From assembly GCF_006717095.1 (NCBI RefSeq), contig NZ_VFQE01000001.1, positions 2,914,001 through 2,978,000 on the forward strand: 64,000 bases of DNA, given 5' to 3'. This document shows, piece after piece, positions 36,818 through 47,175 of the stretch. Made by a program: the position numbers and the translations under genes. The DNA comes from Blastococcus colisei. GTDB taxonomy: Bacteria > Actinomycetota > Actinomycetes > Mycobacteriales > Geodermatophilaceae. The notes below the pieces were generated by a model. That model had not been told where the DNA came from, ran no database searches, and was given only the letters and a program-made list of their open reading frames with translations. The stretch's first letter is position 1, and each line of letters opens with the position of its first letter.

Positions 36818-37558
36818 TCAGGTGGAGGGGGATGCCGGCGGAGGGGCGTCGACCAACGGTCGTTCGTCCGGAAGAAGTGCTCCGCCGCCGGCCGAAGCCG
36901 CCCGTCCGCCGGCGTCGGACTCGGTCCGGCCGAGGCCGTCGTCGAGCGCGTAGAGGACGGCGGCGACGTAGGCCAGGAGCGCGGTGAACGGGGTCAGCGC
37001 CAGCGCCGGCAGCGATCCCAGGGTGAGGGAGGTGGTCACACGGGCGCCGATGTCGGTGAGCTCCGCCTCGGAGGGGCCTCCCCCGAGGAGCTCGCCGGTC
37101 TGCCAGGCGACGACCCCCGTGAGGCAGGCACCCACCGCCAGCGCGAGCACCGTGGCCACGCCGCGACGCCGGCGGAGGAGCCAGGCCGCGCTCCCGGCGA
37201 GCAGGCCGACGCCGGCCAGGATCAACGCGAGGACGGCGTCGTCGGCGGCCAGGAGCTCCGGTGAGGGGTTTCCGATCGGCACCGGACCGGCCTCGGTGAC
37301 GCGGAAGTCGGCCCGCGGGGCGAGCCACCACCACAGCAGGCCGGTGGGAATTCCGGCCAGCGCCAGCGCCAGCACGATCCCGGCCGAGCTGCGCGAGTCG
37401 GCCCGCACCTCCGCCCGGCCCCGCCAGTAGGCCGACGCCACGGAACGTGTCGTGCCACGGCCCTCGGGGGCCGCGGGTCCCAAGGCGCCGTTCGGAAGGC
37501 CGTGGGCTGCCACCGCGTCGGTGGTGGGTGCGGGGTAGGTCACCGCTCCAGTGAACAA
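36818..37558 (-). CDS. DUF2567-like membrane protein
   Basis: A 246-aa protein with a long soluble N-terminus (about 55 residues), four hydrophobic segments (IVLALALAGIPTGLLWWWLA; AVLALILAGVGLLAGSAAWL; VATVLALAVGACLTGVVAW; ALALTPFTALLAYVAAVLYA) and an acidic Pro-rich tail. The segment IPTGLLWWWLAPRADFRV recalls the actinobacterial DUF2567 group. Lies 85 bp after dnaE on the same strand. Function unknown. Confidence 0.65.
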   Translation of the reverse strand: MFTGAVTYPAPTTDAVAAHGLPNGALGPAAPEGRGTTRSVASAYWRGRAEVRADSRSSAGIVLALALAGIPTGLLWWWLAPRADFRVTEAGPVPIGNPSPELLAADDAVLALILAGVGLLAGSAAWLLRRRRGVATVLALAVGACLTGVVAWQTGELLGGGPSEAELTDIGARVTTSLTLGSLPALALTPFTALLAYVAAVLYALDDGLGRTESDAGGRAASAGGGALLPDERPLVDAPPPASPST

Positions 37559-37643
37559 CGGCTTCCTGGCAGCTGCCGGATCGCGGTCCGACGACCGGGA
37601 CGGTTCCGCCGGCGGGCCCGGTTCCGTGGTCAGCGGACCCCCG

Positions 37644-40600
37644 TCACAGCAGCGCCACGCTGGTCGGGCCCAGCAGTGCCTTGATGTCGCCCATGAGCGC
37701 CGTGCTCGGGCGCACCCGCAGCCCCTGGTCGAGGCGGAGCACCGTCTCCCGGCTGCCGTTGACGAGCTTGAGCTGCACCTCGGTGGTGCCGGGATGGCTG
37801 CCGAGCACCTCGCGCAGCCGCTCCACGACCGGCGGCGTGCAGCGCGCCGCCGCCATCGACACCAGCACCGGTCCGCGCGGCCCCTCGGTGAGCTCGGGAA
37901 TGGTCACCTCGGAGCCGAACAGCGACGGCTGGTCGTCGCGCCGGCTGATCCGCCCCTTGACCACGATGATCTGGTCGCGGACGACCTTCTCCGAGACCTC
38001 GGCCCACGTCTTGGGGAAGAACAGCACCTCGATGCCGGACTCGAGGTCCTCGAGCGTGGCGATCGCCCACGGCGCGCCCTGCTTGTTCGTCCGCGGGGAG
38101 ACGGAGGTGAGGATGCCGGCGATGGTCACGTTCGCGCCGTCCTCGACGCCGCCGGCGTTGATCTCGGCGATGGGGGTGTCGGCGTTCGCCGCGAGCACGT
38201 GCTCCACGCCGTGCAGGGGGTGGTCGGAGACGTAGAGGCCCAGCATGTCGCGCTCGTAGACCAGGCGCTCGGCCTTCGACCAGTCGGCCGTGGGGATGAC
38301 GATGTCCAGCGCCCCGCTGAACGGATCGTCCTCCCCCGCGCCGGCGCCGAAGCTGCCGAACAGGTCGAACTGGCCCTCCGCCTCCTTGCGCTTGAGCGCC
38401 ATGGCCGAGTCGACGGCCTGGACGTGAACCGCGGCGATGCCCTGCCGCGAGTGGCCCAGCGAGTCGAATGCGCCGGCCTTGGCCAGGGACTCGATCACCT
38501 TCTTGTTGCAGGCCACCGTGTCGATCTTGCGCATGAAGTCGGCGAAGTCCTTGAAGGCGCCCTTCTCCTCGCGGGCCCGGACGATCGAGTCGACGACGTT
38601 GTGCCCGACGTTGCGCACGGAAGCCATGCCGAAGCGGATGTCGGTGCCGACGGCGGTGAAGTCCCAGGACGACTCGTTGACGTCGGGCGGGAGGACCTTG
38701 ATGCCCATCCGGCGGCACTCGGCCAGATAGATCGGCCGGCGATCCTTGTCGTCGCCCACGCTGGTGAGCAGGCCGGCCATGTACTCGGCCGGGTAGTTCG
38801 CCTTGAGGTAGGCCGTCCAGTACGAGATCAGCCCGTAGGCCGCGGAGTGCGCCTTGTTGAACGCGTAGTCGGCGAAGGGGACGAGGATGTCCCACAGCGT
38901 CTTGATGGCAGCGGCGGAGAACCCGTTGGCCTTCATTCCGGCCTCGAAGCCGACGAACTCCGCGTCCAGGACCGACTTCTTCTTCTTGCCCATCGCACGG
39001 CGCAGCAGGTCGGCCTTGCCGAGCGAGTACCCGGCGACCTTCTGCGCGATCGCCATGACCTGCTCCTGGTAGACGATCAGGCCGTAGGTCTGGCCGAGGA
39101 TCTCCTCGAGCGGCTCGGCGAGCTCCGGGTGGATCGGGGTGATCTCCTGCTGGCCGTTCTTGCGCAGCGCGTAGTTGGTGTGCGAGTTCGCGCCCATCGG
39201 GCCGGGGCGGTAGAGCGCGCCCACGGCCGAGATGTCCTCGAAGTTGTCCGGCCGCATCAGCCGCAGCAGCGAACGCATCGGGCCACCGTCGAACTGGAAG
39301 ACGCCGAGCGTGTCCCCCCGGCCCAGCAGCTGGTAGGTGGCCTTGTCGGTGAGGTCCTTGCTGAGCTCGTCGAGGTCGATGGCCTCCTTGCCGTTGATGA
39401 CGATGTTGCGCAGCGCGTCGTCGATGACCGTGAGGTTGCGCAGCCCCAGGAAGTCCATCTTGAGCAGCCCGAGCGTCTCGCAGGTCGGGTAGTCGAACTG
39501 CGTGATGACCGCGCCGTCGGCCTCGCGGCGCATGATCGGGATGCTGTCGATCAGTGGGTGCCGGCCGATGATGACGCCGGCGGCGTGCACGCCCCACTGC
39601 CGCTTCAGGCCCTCGAGCTTGCGGGCCTGGTCGACGACCTCGGCCGCGCCCGGATCGGCCTCGTACCGGGCCCGGAACTCCGAGGCCTCCTTGTAGCGCG
39701 GGTGGGCCGGGTCGAAGATGCCCGACAGCGGGATGTCCTTGCCCATCACGCCCGGGGGCATGAGCTTGGTCAGCTCGTCACCGACCGAGTAGGGGCGGTC
39801 GAGCACCCGGGCGGCGTCCTTGATCGCGGCCTTGGCCTTGATCGTGCCGTAGGTGACGATCTGGCTGACCCGCTCCTCGCCGTACTTCTCCGACACGTAG
39901 CGGATGACCTCGCCGCGGCGGCGGTCGTCGAAGTCGATGTCGACGTCGGGCATGGAGACGCGCTCGGGGTTGAGGAACCGCTCGAAGATCAGGCCGTGGG
40001 ACAGCGGGTCAAGGTCGGTGATGCCCATCGCGTAGGCAGCCAGCGACCCGGCGGCCGAGCCACGGCCCGGACCCACCCGGATGCCGTTGTCCTTGGCCCA
40101 GTTGATGAAGTCGGCGACCACGAGGAAGTACCCCGGGAAGCCCATCTGGCAGATGATCGCGGTCTCGTAGTCGGCCTGCTTGCGCACGTGGTCGGGGATG
40201 CCGCTCGGCCACCGCTTGTGCAGCCCGCGCTCGACCTCCTTGACGAACCAGGAGGTCTCGTCCTCCCCCGGCGGCAAGGGGAAGCGCGGCATCAGGTCGG
40301 CGCCCTCGGTGAACGTCACCTCGCACTGCTCGGCGACCAGCAGCGTGTTGTCGCAGGCGACCTGGAGGTCGCCGGGGAAGAGCGCGCGCATCTCGGCGGC
40401 GCTCTTGAGGTAGTAGCCGTCGCCGTTGAAGCGGAAGCGGTTGGTCTCGTTGAGGCGCGACCCCGTCTGGATGCACAGCAGGGCGTCGTGGGCGGCGGCG
40501 TCCTCCTTGTGCGTGTAGTGCAGGTCGTTGGTGGCCAGTAGCGGGATGCCGAGGTCCTTCGCGATCGCCAGCAGCGCGGGCCGGGTCTTCTTCTCGATGG

Positions 40601-41204
40601 ACAGGCCGTGGTCCATGAGCTCGGCGTAGAAGTTCTCCCGCCCGAAGATGTCCTGGAAGTCGGCCGCCGCCTGCCGCGCGCGGTCCTCCTTGCCGGCGCG
40701 CAGCCACATGTTCACCTCACCCGACGGGCAGCCGGTGGTGGCGATCAGGCCCTTGCCGTAGCGCTCCAGCAGGTCGCGGTCGAAGCGCGGCTTGCGGTAC
40801 TGGCCCTCGAGGCTGGCCAGCGAGGAGATGCGGAACAGGTTGTGCATCCCCTCCGTCGTCCGGGCCAGCAGGGTCATGTGCGTGTACGCGGCCTTGCCGC
40901 GGTTGGACCCGCCGTCGCCCTCCTCGTCGATGAGGTTGTCGCCGAAGTCGAACGGCGCGCGGTCGAAGCGCGACCCGGGCGTGTAGTAGCCCTCCATGCC
41001 GATGATCGGCTTCACCCCGGCGCCTGTCGCCTGCTTGTAGAAGTCGTAGGCGCCGAAGACGTTGCCGTGGTCGGTCATGGCCAGGGCGGGCATGCCCTGG
41101 GCGGCTGCGGCGGCGGTGACCTCGGGCAGCTTGGCCGCGCCGTCCAGCATCGAGTACTCGGTATGTACATGCAGGTGCGCGAACGAGTCGGACGTGCTGC
41201 TCAC
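37644..41204 (-). CDS. dnaE: DNA polymerase III alpha subunit
   Basis: A 1186-aa replicative polymerase. The PHP domain at the N-terminus keeps its metal His residues (FAHLHVHTEYSMLDGAAKL, LAMTDHGNVFGAYDF), so it can be a proofreading exonuclease as in mycobacterial DnaE1. The polymerase active site has GPGRGSAAGSLAAYAMGI and PDVDIDFDDRRRGEVIRYV at about residue 418, and DFLGLRNLTVIDDAL. The C-terminal third has the OB-fold (ILTSVSPRTNKQGAPWAIAT). Single intact frame, normal length for the DnaE1 type. Confidence 0.97.
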   Translation of the reverse strand: MSSTSDSFAHLHVHTEYSMLDGAAKLPEVTAAAAAQGMPALAMTDHGNVFGAYDFYKQATGAGVKPIIGMEGYYTPGSRFDRAPFDFGDNLIDEEGDGGSNRGKAAYTHMTLLARTTEGMHNLFRISSLASLEGQYRKPRFDRDLLERYGKGLIATTGCPSGEVNMWLRAGKEDRARQAAADFQDIFGRENFYAELMDHGLSIEKKTRPALLAIAKDLGIPLLATNDLHYTHKEDAAAHDALLCIQTGSRLNETNRFRFNGDGYYLKSAAEMRALFPGDLQVACDNTLLVAEQCEVTFTEGADLMPRFPLPPGEDETSWFVKEVERGLHKRWPSGIPDHVRKQADYETAIICQMGFPGYFLVVADFINWAKDNGIRVGPGRGSAAGSLAAYAMGITDLDPLSHGLIFERFLNPERVSMPDVDIDFDDRRRGEVIRYVSEKYGEERVSQIVTYGTIKAKAAIKDAARVLDRPYSVGDELTKLMPPGVMGKDIPLSGIFDPAHPRYKEASEFRARYEADPGAAEVVDQARKLEGLKRQWGVHAAGVIIGRHPLIDSIPIMRREADGAVITQFDYPTCETLGLLKMDFLGLRNLTVIDDALRNIVINGKEAIDLDELSKDLTDKATYQLLGRGDTLGVFQFDGGPMRSLLRLMRPDNFEDISAVGALYRPGPMGANSHTNYALRKNGQQEITPIHPELAEPLEEILGQTYGLIVYQEQVMAIAQKVAGYSLGKADLLRRAMGKKKKSVLDAEFVGFEAGMKANGFSAAAIKTLWDILVPFADYAFNKAHSAAYGLISYWTAYLKANYPAEYMAGLLTSVGDDKDRRPIYLAECRRMGIKVLPPDVNESSWDFTAVGTDIRFGMASVRNVGHNVVDSIVRAREEKGAFKDFADFMRKIDTVACNKKVIESLAKAGAFDSLGHSRQGIAAVHVQAVDSAMALKRKEAEGQFDLFGSFGAGAGEDDPFSGALDIVIPTADWSKAERLVYERDMLGLYVSDHPLHGVEHVLAANADTPIAEINAGGVEDGANVTIAGILTSVSPRTNKQGAPWAIATLEDLESGIEVLFFPKTWAEVSEKVVRDQIIVVKGRISRRDDQPSLFGSEVTIPELTEGPRGPVLVSMAAARCTPPVVERLREVLGSHPGTTEVQLKLVNGSRETVLRLDQGLRVRPSTALMGDIKALLGPTSVALL

Positions 41205-41410
41205 GGTGCGGCGCTACTCCTCAGTGGTCGTGCGTGCCCGCCGGGGAGGTGCTCCGGCAGGCGACCGGTGGGGAGACCGGTGGTTGCGGGTGCCTGCGTT
41301 CGGTGGTGCGGGGGCCGGTACGTCGATCCTCGCACTCCCGGAGGTCTACTCCGAGGGTCTGACAGGACGTGTCTCCTCACAGGCGGACCGATCCGTCACA
41401 CCCGCCCCGG
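41205..41410. other. Upstream region of dnaE
   Basis: 206 bp between dnaE and the decayed GNAT gene. Presumably the dnaE promoter and 5' leader. Only a weak direct repeat (ACCGGTGGGGAGACCGGTGG) stands out. No good -10/-35 pair recognised. Confidence 0.35.
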
Positions 41411-41692
41411 CTACCGCAGCGGCAGCGGCAGCGGCAGCGGCAGCGGCAGCGGCAGCGGCAGCGGCAGCGGCATGGTGACGTGGACGATGCCCGCCTCCTC
41501 GTAGTCACCGCCCCGTCGCGTCGCCGCCGAGCGCGTGCACCGCGATCGAGCCGGCGGCGTGCTCCTCGATCTCCGGCGGCACGCTCCGCTGTCGACGAAG
41601 ACCCGGGTGCGCAGAGCGGCGGCGTCCGGCCCGTCGGCCGGTGTCATCACGACCGCGGTCATGGCCGGCCCCGCCCCACGGCCCTCGCTCAC
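41411..41692 (-). pseudogene. GNAT acetyltransferase remnant (frameshift and internal deletion)
   Basis: The start is intact: GTG at 41692 overlaps the CPBP stop (GTGA), and MTAVVMTPADGPDAAALRTR then VFVD matches the ElaA/GNAT opening. After that the family's V-P-P-E-I-E-E-H-A-A-G-S-I-A-V-H-A-L stretch is found in another frame, so a small indel occurred near 41590. That is followed at once by the family C-terminus YEEAGIVHVTMPLPL; the acetyl-CoA-binding middle (about 90 residues) is missing. The 3' end runs into nine Pro-Leu repeats. Not functional as an acetyltransferase. Confidence 0.7.
41417..41470 (-). repeat. Hexanucleotide microsatellite (CCGCTG)x9
   Basis: Nine perfect tandem copies of CAGCGG (plus strand) give Pro-Leu repeats at the end of the GNAT remnant. 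The original family C-terminus ends in MPLPL-like, so the array probably arose by expansion of that natural short repeat. It is prone to slippage and would vary between strains. Confidence 0.93.
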
Positions 41693-42486
41693 GCCGTCCT
41701 CCCGGCGGGCAGCACCCGCGCCGGCACGAGGAGGAAGCGCAGGTCGATGAGGGCGTGCAGGAGGACGGGCAGCAGCAGCGAGCCGGTCTGCAGGTACACC
41801 GCGGCCATGACCCCGCCCAGGACTCCGGTGGTGACGACGCCGACCCTGCCCTGGTAGGCGTGGGCGAGGCCGAACGCCACGCCCGCGACGACGACCAGGA
41901 CCCCCGTCGGCAGCCCGCCGGCCAGGGCGGCGACCACCGCGAGGAAGAACCCCCGGTACAACCACTCCTCGCAGACCCCGGCGGTCACGCCGACCAGGGT
42001 GAACAGCCGTCGCTCACCGGCCGTGCGCGGCAGGAGCGCGAGCGTGGCGGCACCGGGGGGCTCGGCATGCCGCCCCTGGGCGGGCGGGGAGTGACCCCGA
42101 CGGCGCACCGGCTCCGCCGCCTCGAGCAGCGCCCCGCCGCGCAGTGCCCGGGTCGAGACGGCGACGAAGAGGAGCACGAGCACGATGACCAGGCCGGTCA
42201 GCGGGCCGGGCCACTGCTGCGGCCAGCGGAGCCCGACCTGGCCGGCGTCCACGCCCGGGGCCGAGAGGAAGACCACCAGCGCGAGCAGCGCCAGGCCCCA
42301 CTCCAGCACGAGCAGGCGGCCGTAGAAGGAGCGGCGGGCGCCGGGATCGGTGCGCAGCCGACCCTCGAACCGGCGGTGCAGGACGTGCCCCACCATCGGT
42401 TCGCCCACCACCAGGTAGCCCGCGACCACGACCGCCGCGAACGCTGCGGGCCCGAAGTCGGCGAGGGAGCCCGGCAGGTCGCTCAC
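41689..42486 (-). CDS. CPBP-family intramembrane metalloprotease
   Basis: A 265-aa Abi/CAAX-type protease. Motifs: VCEEWLYRGFFLAVVAALAG (Glu-Glu...Arg), FGLAHAYQGRVGVV (His) and LPVLLHALIDLRFLLVP (His...Asp). About seven membrane helices. GTG start seven bases after rluD. Possible roles are prenyl-protein or signal peptide processing or bacteriocin immunity; none can be chosen here. Confidence 0.9.
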   Translation of the reverse strand: MSDLPGSLADFGPAAFAAVVVAGYLVVGEPMVGHVLHRRFEGRLRTDPGARRSFYGRLLVLEWGLALLALVVFLSAPGVDAGQVGLRWPQQWPGPLTGLVIVLVLLFVAVSTRALRGGALLEAAEPVRRRGHSPPAQGRHAEPPGAATLALLPRTAGERRLFTLVGVTAGVCEEWLYRGFFLAVVAALAGGLPTGVLVVVAGVAFGLAHAYQGRVGVVTTGVLGGVMAAVYLQTGSLLLPVLLHALIDLRFLLVPARVLPAGRTA

Positions 42487-42493
42487 GCCGGAC

Positions 42494-43414
42494 TCAGGTC
42501 TCCGCGCGCAGGAGGGCCAGCGCGCCGGCGAGGTCGTCGGGGTACTCGCTGGTGAACTCCACCCAGCGGCCGTCGGCGGGGTGCGGGAGGCCGAGCCGGA
42601 CGGCGTGCAGCCACTGCCGCGCCACGCCGAGGCGGGCCGCGAGGGTCGGGTCGGCGCCGTAGGTCGTGTCGCCCACGCAGGGATGGCGCAGCGCGGAGAA
42701 GTGCACCCGGATCTGGTGGGTGCGCCCGGTCTCCAGCCGGATGTCGACCAGGCTCGCTGCCGGGAACGCCTCCATCACCTCGTAGTGGGTGACCGAGGGG
42801 CGGCCTCCCTGGACCACCGCGAACCGCCAGTCGTGCCGGGGGTGGCGGTCGATGGGCGCGTCGATCGTCCCCCGCGACGGATCGGGGTGGCCCTGCACGA
42901 GGGCGTGGTAGCCCTTCTCGACGGTGCGCTCCTTGAACGCCGCCTTGAGCGCGGTGTAGGCGCGCTCGCTCTTCGCGACCACCATCACGCCGGTCGTCGC
43001 CGCGTCCAGCCGGTGCACGACGCCCTGCCGCTCCGCCGCGCCCGACGTGGAGATCCGGTAGCCGGCCGCGGCCAGGCCGCCGATGACCGTGGGACCGTCC
43101 CAGCCCGGGCTCGGGTGCGCAGCCACGCCCACGGGCTTGTCGACCACGACCATGTCGTCGTCGTCGTGCAGGATCGTCATCCCGACGACCGGCCGGGGCG
43201 CCGCGGGCTCCCCCGGCGGCGGAGGCAGCTCGACCTCCAGCCAGCTGCCACCGGTGAGCCGGTCGCCCTTGCCCCGTACGCGCCCGTCGACGACCACGTT
43301 CCCGGCGTCGGCGACGTCGGCCGCCACGGACCGGGAGAGGCCGAAGAGCCGGGACAGCGCCTGGTCGACCCGCTGGCCCTCCAGCCCGTCGGGCACCGGG
43401 AGCGCACGGTGCAT
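42494..43414 (-). CDS. rluD: RluD-type pseudouridine synthase
   Basis: About 306 aa. ATG at 43414 ([20 protein letters not shown]) is taken; in-frame starts at 43432 and 43441 are possible. S4 domain at residues 10-75, then the catalytic [20 protein letters not shown] (catalytic Asp), [13 protein letters not shown] and [18 protein letters not shown]. Modifies 23S rRNA uridines (family knowledge). Follows lspA, as in most actinobacteria. Confidence 0.94.
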   Translation of the reverse strand: MHRALPVPDGLEGQRVDQALSRLFGLSRSVAADVADAGNVVVDGRVRGKGDRLTGGSWLEVELPPPPGEPAAPRPVVGMTILHDDDDMVVVDKPVGVAAHPSPGWDGPTVIGGLAAAGYRISTSGAAERQGVVHRLDAATTGVMVVAKSERAYTALKAAFKERTVEKGYHALVQGHPDPSRGTIDAPIDRHPRHDWRFAVVQGGRPSVTHYEVMEAFPAASLVDIRLETGRTHQIRVHFSALRHPCVGDTTYGADPTLAARLGVARQWLHAVRLGLPHPADGRWVEFTSEYPDDLAGALALLRAET

Positions 43415-43478
43415 GCCGGGAGAGGAGATCACGGATCCCATTGTGACGTGCGCAGCCCGGCGAACCTCTGAAGGTGGC

Positions 43479-44051
43479 TCAGGCGACGTCGGGGGCCGCC
43501 GCCTCGTCCTTCCCCCGCGAACCGTCGAACTCGATGCCGCGCAACGCGAGGACGACCCCGAGGATCCCGCCGCAGACGATCGCGGAGTCGGCGACGTTGA
43601 ACACCGGCCAGACGCTCCCGTCGGGCGCGAACACCGAGAGGAAGTCGACCACTCCGCCGCGCAGGAAGCCCGGGTCCCGGAAGATGCGGTCGACCAGGTT
43701 GCCCAGGGCGCCACCGAGGACCAACCCGAGCGTCACGGCCCACGCGGTGGAGAACAGCCGCCGCGCCGTCCGCACGATCACGACGGCGACGGCCACGGCG
43801 ACGAGGGAGAACACGACGGTGAAGCCCTCGGCGAAGGAGAAGGCCGCCCCGGTGTTGCGCAGGTTGGTCAGGTACAGCGCTCCCCCGAGCACCCGGATGT
43901 CCTCACCCGGCTCGATCGTCGCCACGACGATCAGCTTGGTGATCAGGTCGGCCGCCAGGATCCCTGCGGCGAGGGCGAGCAGCAGCCGCGTCCGCGGCCG
44001 GCGCCCAGGGGTGGACTCCGGGCCGTCCGCCGGATCGGGCTGCTCGCTCAC
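43479..44051 (-). CDS. lspA: Lipoprotein signal peptidase (signal peptidase II)
   Basis: A 190-aa aspartic membrane peptidase that cuts prolipoproteins before the lipidated Cys. Four membrane helices. Motifs: [25 protein letters not shown], the catalytic Asp in [20 protein letters not shown] and the second Asp in [14 protein letters not shown]. The lipoproteins at 48975 and 58699 are likely clients. The 40-bp gap to the glucosidase gene carries no clear signal. Confidence 0.96.
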   Translation of the reverse strand: MSEQPDPADGPESTPGRRPRTRLLLALAAGILAADLITKLIVVATIEPGEDIRVLGGALYLTNLRNTGAAFSFAEGFTVVFSLVAVAVAVVIVRTARRLFSTAWAVTLGLVLGGALGNLVDRIFRDPGFLRGGVVDFLSVFAPDGSVWPVFNVADSAIVCGGILGVVLALRGIEFDGSRGKDEAAAPDVA

Positions 44052-44091
44052 CCCGACGACGATAGCCGCGCGGTGTGCCGGGGCGACCGCG

Positions 44092-45744
44092 TCACCGGCC
44101 CGGGGAGTCGTCGAGTGCCAGCCAGACGGCCGCGTCTGCGGGCAGGCCCTCGGTGCACGGGGCGCTGGACAGGACGACCCGACCCGGTCCGGTCAGGGCC
44201 AGCGGCTCGGCAGAGAGGTTCACGACGCAGCGGAACGACGTGCCCCGGTCGAAGGCGAGGACGTCGGGCTCCGTGCTCCGCCAGGTCATGCCCGTTCCCC
44301 CCAGGCCGCGCCGCAGGCGCAGCGCCGTGCGGTACAGGGCGAGCATCGACCCCGGGTCCGAGCGCTGGGCGGCCACGGTAGACGCCGCCCAGTCCGCCGG
44401 CTGCGGCAGCCAGGGCTCGGCGTCGTCCGCCGTGAAACCGAACGGCGGCCGGTCGCCCTCCCAGGGCAACGGCACCCGACAGCCGTCCCGACCGCGGACG
44501 GTGTGGCCGGAGCGCTCCCAGGTCGGGTCCTGGAGCGCGGACTCCGGCAGGTCCTCGACCTCCGGCAGACCGAGTTCCTCCCCCTGGTAGACGTAGGCGG
44601 AGCCCGGCAGCGCGAGGGAGAGCAGGGCGGCCGCCCGGGCGCGGCGGCGCCCCAGGGTGAGGTCGCTGGACGACGCGGGAAGGGGCGCGCCCCCGAAAGC
44701 CGCTCCCGTGTACGCGCGCCCGAAGCGGGTGACGTGCCGGGTCTCGTCATGGCTGGACAGCACCCAGGTCGCCGGCGCACCGACGGGTTCCAGCGCGGCC
44801 AGGGTGCCGTCGATCACCTGCCGCAGGGCACCGGCCTCCCAGGGCGCCGTCAAGTAGTCGAAGTTGAAACTGGTGTGCATCTCGTCCGGGCGCACGTAGC
44901 GGCTCAGCCGCTCCGGACCGTTCACCACGGCCTCGGTCACGAAGAACCGGCCGCCCGGATAGGAGTCCCCGATGCGCCGCCAGCGCCGGAGGATGTCGTG
45001 CACCTCGTCGACGTCCCAGTGCGGGTTGCCCACCCAGCTACGTGACTCGAACGCCGCCCCGGGCCCGTGCCCGGCGTCGGGAAGCCCGGCCACCTTGGCC
45101 ATGGCGGGAGCCGCATCCACCCGGATCCCGTCGACCCCGCGGTCGAACCAGAACCGGAGGATGTCGTCGAAGTCCTCCCGCACGCCCGGATGCTCCCAGT
45201 CGAGGTCGGGCTGCTGCGGGGCGAACAGGTGCAGGTACCACTGCCCCGGGCGCCCGTCCGGCTCGCGGACCCGCGTCCAGGCCGGCCCCCCGAAGGCGCT
45301 GATCCAGTCGTTGGGTGGTTCGCCGCCGCCGGCCCGTCCGTCGCGGAAGAAGTACCGCGCGCGTTCAGGCGAGCCCGGTCCGGCTGCGAGCGCGGCGATG
45401 AACCACGGGTGCTGCTCCGAGGTGTGGTTGGCGACCAGGTCGATGATCAGCCGCAGTCCGAGCGCGTGCGCCTCACCGAGCAGGGCATCGGCGTCCGCGA
45501 GGGAGCCGAAGCGCGGGTCGATGTCGCAGTAGTCGGCGACGTCGTAGCCGCCGTCGGCCATCGGTGACGGATACCAGGGCGTCACCCAGACGGCGTCGAC
45601 GCCCAGGTCGGCCAGGTACGGCAGCCGTCGCCGGAGGCCGCCCAGATCCCCGGTCCCGTCCCCGTCGGAGTCGGCGAAGCTCCGGAGGTACACCTCGTAG
45701 ACGACGGCCTCCCGCCACCACGCGTCCGATCCCATCGATGCCAT
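44092..45744 (-). CDS. GH13 alpha-glucosidase / amylase-family hydrolase
   Basis: A 550-aa cytoplasmic enzyme (no signal peptide). GH13 conserved regions: LIIDLVANHTSEQHPWF, nucleophile Asp in GVDGIRVDAAPAM (about residue 210), acid/base Glu in RFFVTEAVVNG (about 270) and the third Asp in WVLSSHDETRHVTR (about 331). Most like alpha-glucosidase/oligo-glucosidase groups that act on imported maltose, trehalose-like or other alpha-glucosides. Last gene of the sugar ABC operon; a dispersed 74-bp repeat lies upstream. Confidence 0.9.
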   Translation of the reverse strand: MASMGSDAWWREAVVYEVYLRSFADSDGDGTGDLGGLRRRLPYLADLGVDAVWVTPWYPSPMADGGYDVADYCDIDPRFGSLADADALLGEAHALGLRLIIDLVANHTSEQHPWFIAALAAGPGSPERARYFFRDGRAGGGEPPNDWISAFGGPAWTRVREPDGRPGQWYLHLFAPQQPDLDWEHPGVREDFDDILRFWFDRGVDGIRVDAAPAMAKVAGLPDAGHGPGAAFESRSWVGNPHWDVDEVHDILRRWRRIGDSYPGGRFFVTEAVVNGPERLSRYVRPDEMHTSFNFDYLTAPWEAGALRQVIDGTLAALEPVGAPATWVLSSHDETRHVTRFGRAYTGAAFGGAPLPASSSDLTLGRRRARAAALLSLALPGSAYVYQGEELGLPEVEDLPESALQDPTWERSGHTVRGRDGCRVPLPWEGDRPPFGFTADDAEPWLPQPADWAASTVAAQRSDPGSMLALYRTALRLRRGLGGTGMTWRSTEPDVLAFDRGTSFRCVVNLSAEPLALTGPGRVVLSSAPCTEGLPADAAVWLALDDSPGR

Positions 45745-45754
45745 CCCCGAGCCT

Positions 45755-45828
45755 GGTGACGTGCTGGATCGGCCGCCCCTTGCGGATCCCGCGCAGTGCC
45801 TGGAGGCGTGGGGGAAGGGCGGTACTCC
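45755..45828 (-). repeat. Dispersed intergenic repeat, copy 1
   Basis: On the minus strand it begins GGAGTACCGCCCTTCCCCCA, keeps GCGCGGGA in the middle, and ends GGGCGGCCGATCCAGCACGT followed by CACC. It matches 51791-51866 closely at both ends and less in the middle. Both copies fill the gap right after one gene's stop and before the next start on the same strand. Confidence 0.7.
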
Positions 45829-45833
45829 ATGTG

Positions 45834-47110
<1,277 letters not shown>

Positions 47111-47111
<1 letters not shown>

Positions 47112-47170
47112 CAGTGCTCGTCCCCTCGGTGGGATGTGGTTCGGGAGTTCGGGATCGGGGGTCGGTTCAT
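47111..47170 (-). CDS. 19-codon coupling mini-ORF before the ABC ATPase
   Basis: ATG at 47170, five bases after the permease stop; TGA at 47111 makes TGATG with the ATPase start. The peptide starts MNRPPIPNSRTTSHR and ends GDEH. GAGGGGACG near its end is the ATPase ribosome site. Unrelated in sequence to the other mini-ORFs. Confidence 0.45.
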
Positions 47171-47175
47171 GCCGG

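Noticed and set aside
37551-40541. 996-aa open frame on the plus strand
   Set aside because: It lies wholly opposite dnaE, which has all family motifs; the plus frame is a GC-skew shadow with no recognisable motif.
45582-45830. 82-aa ORF starting in the dispersed repeat before the GH13 gene
   Set aside because: It continues out of frame into the glucosidase gene and has no motif; unlike the mini-ORFs it does not stop at the next start codon.
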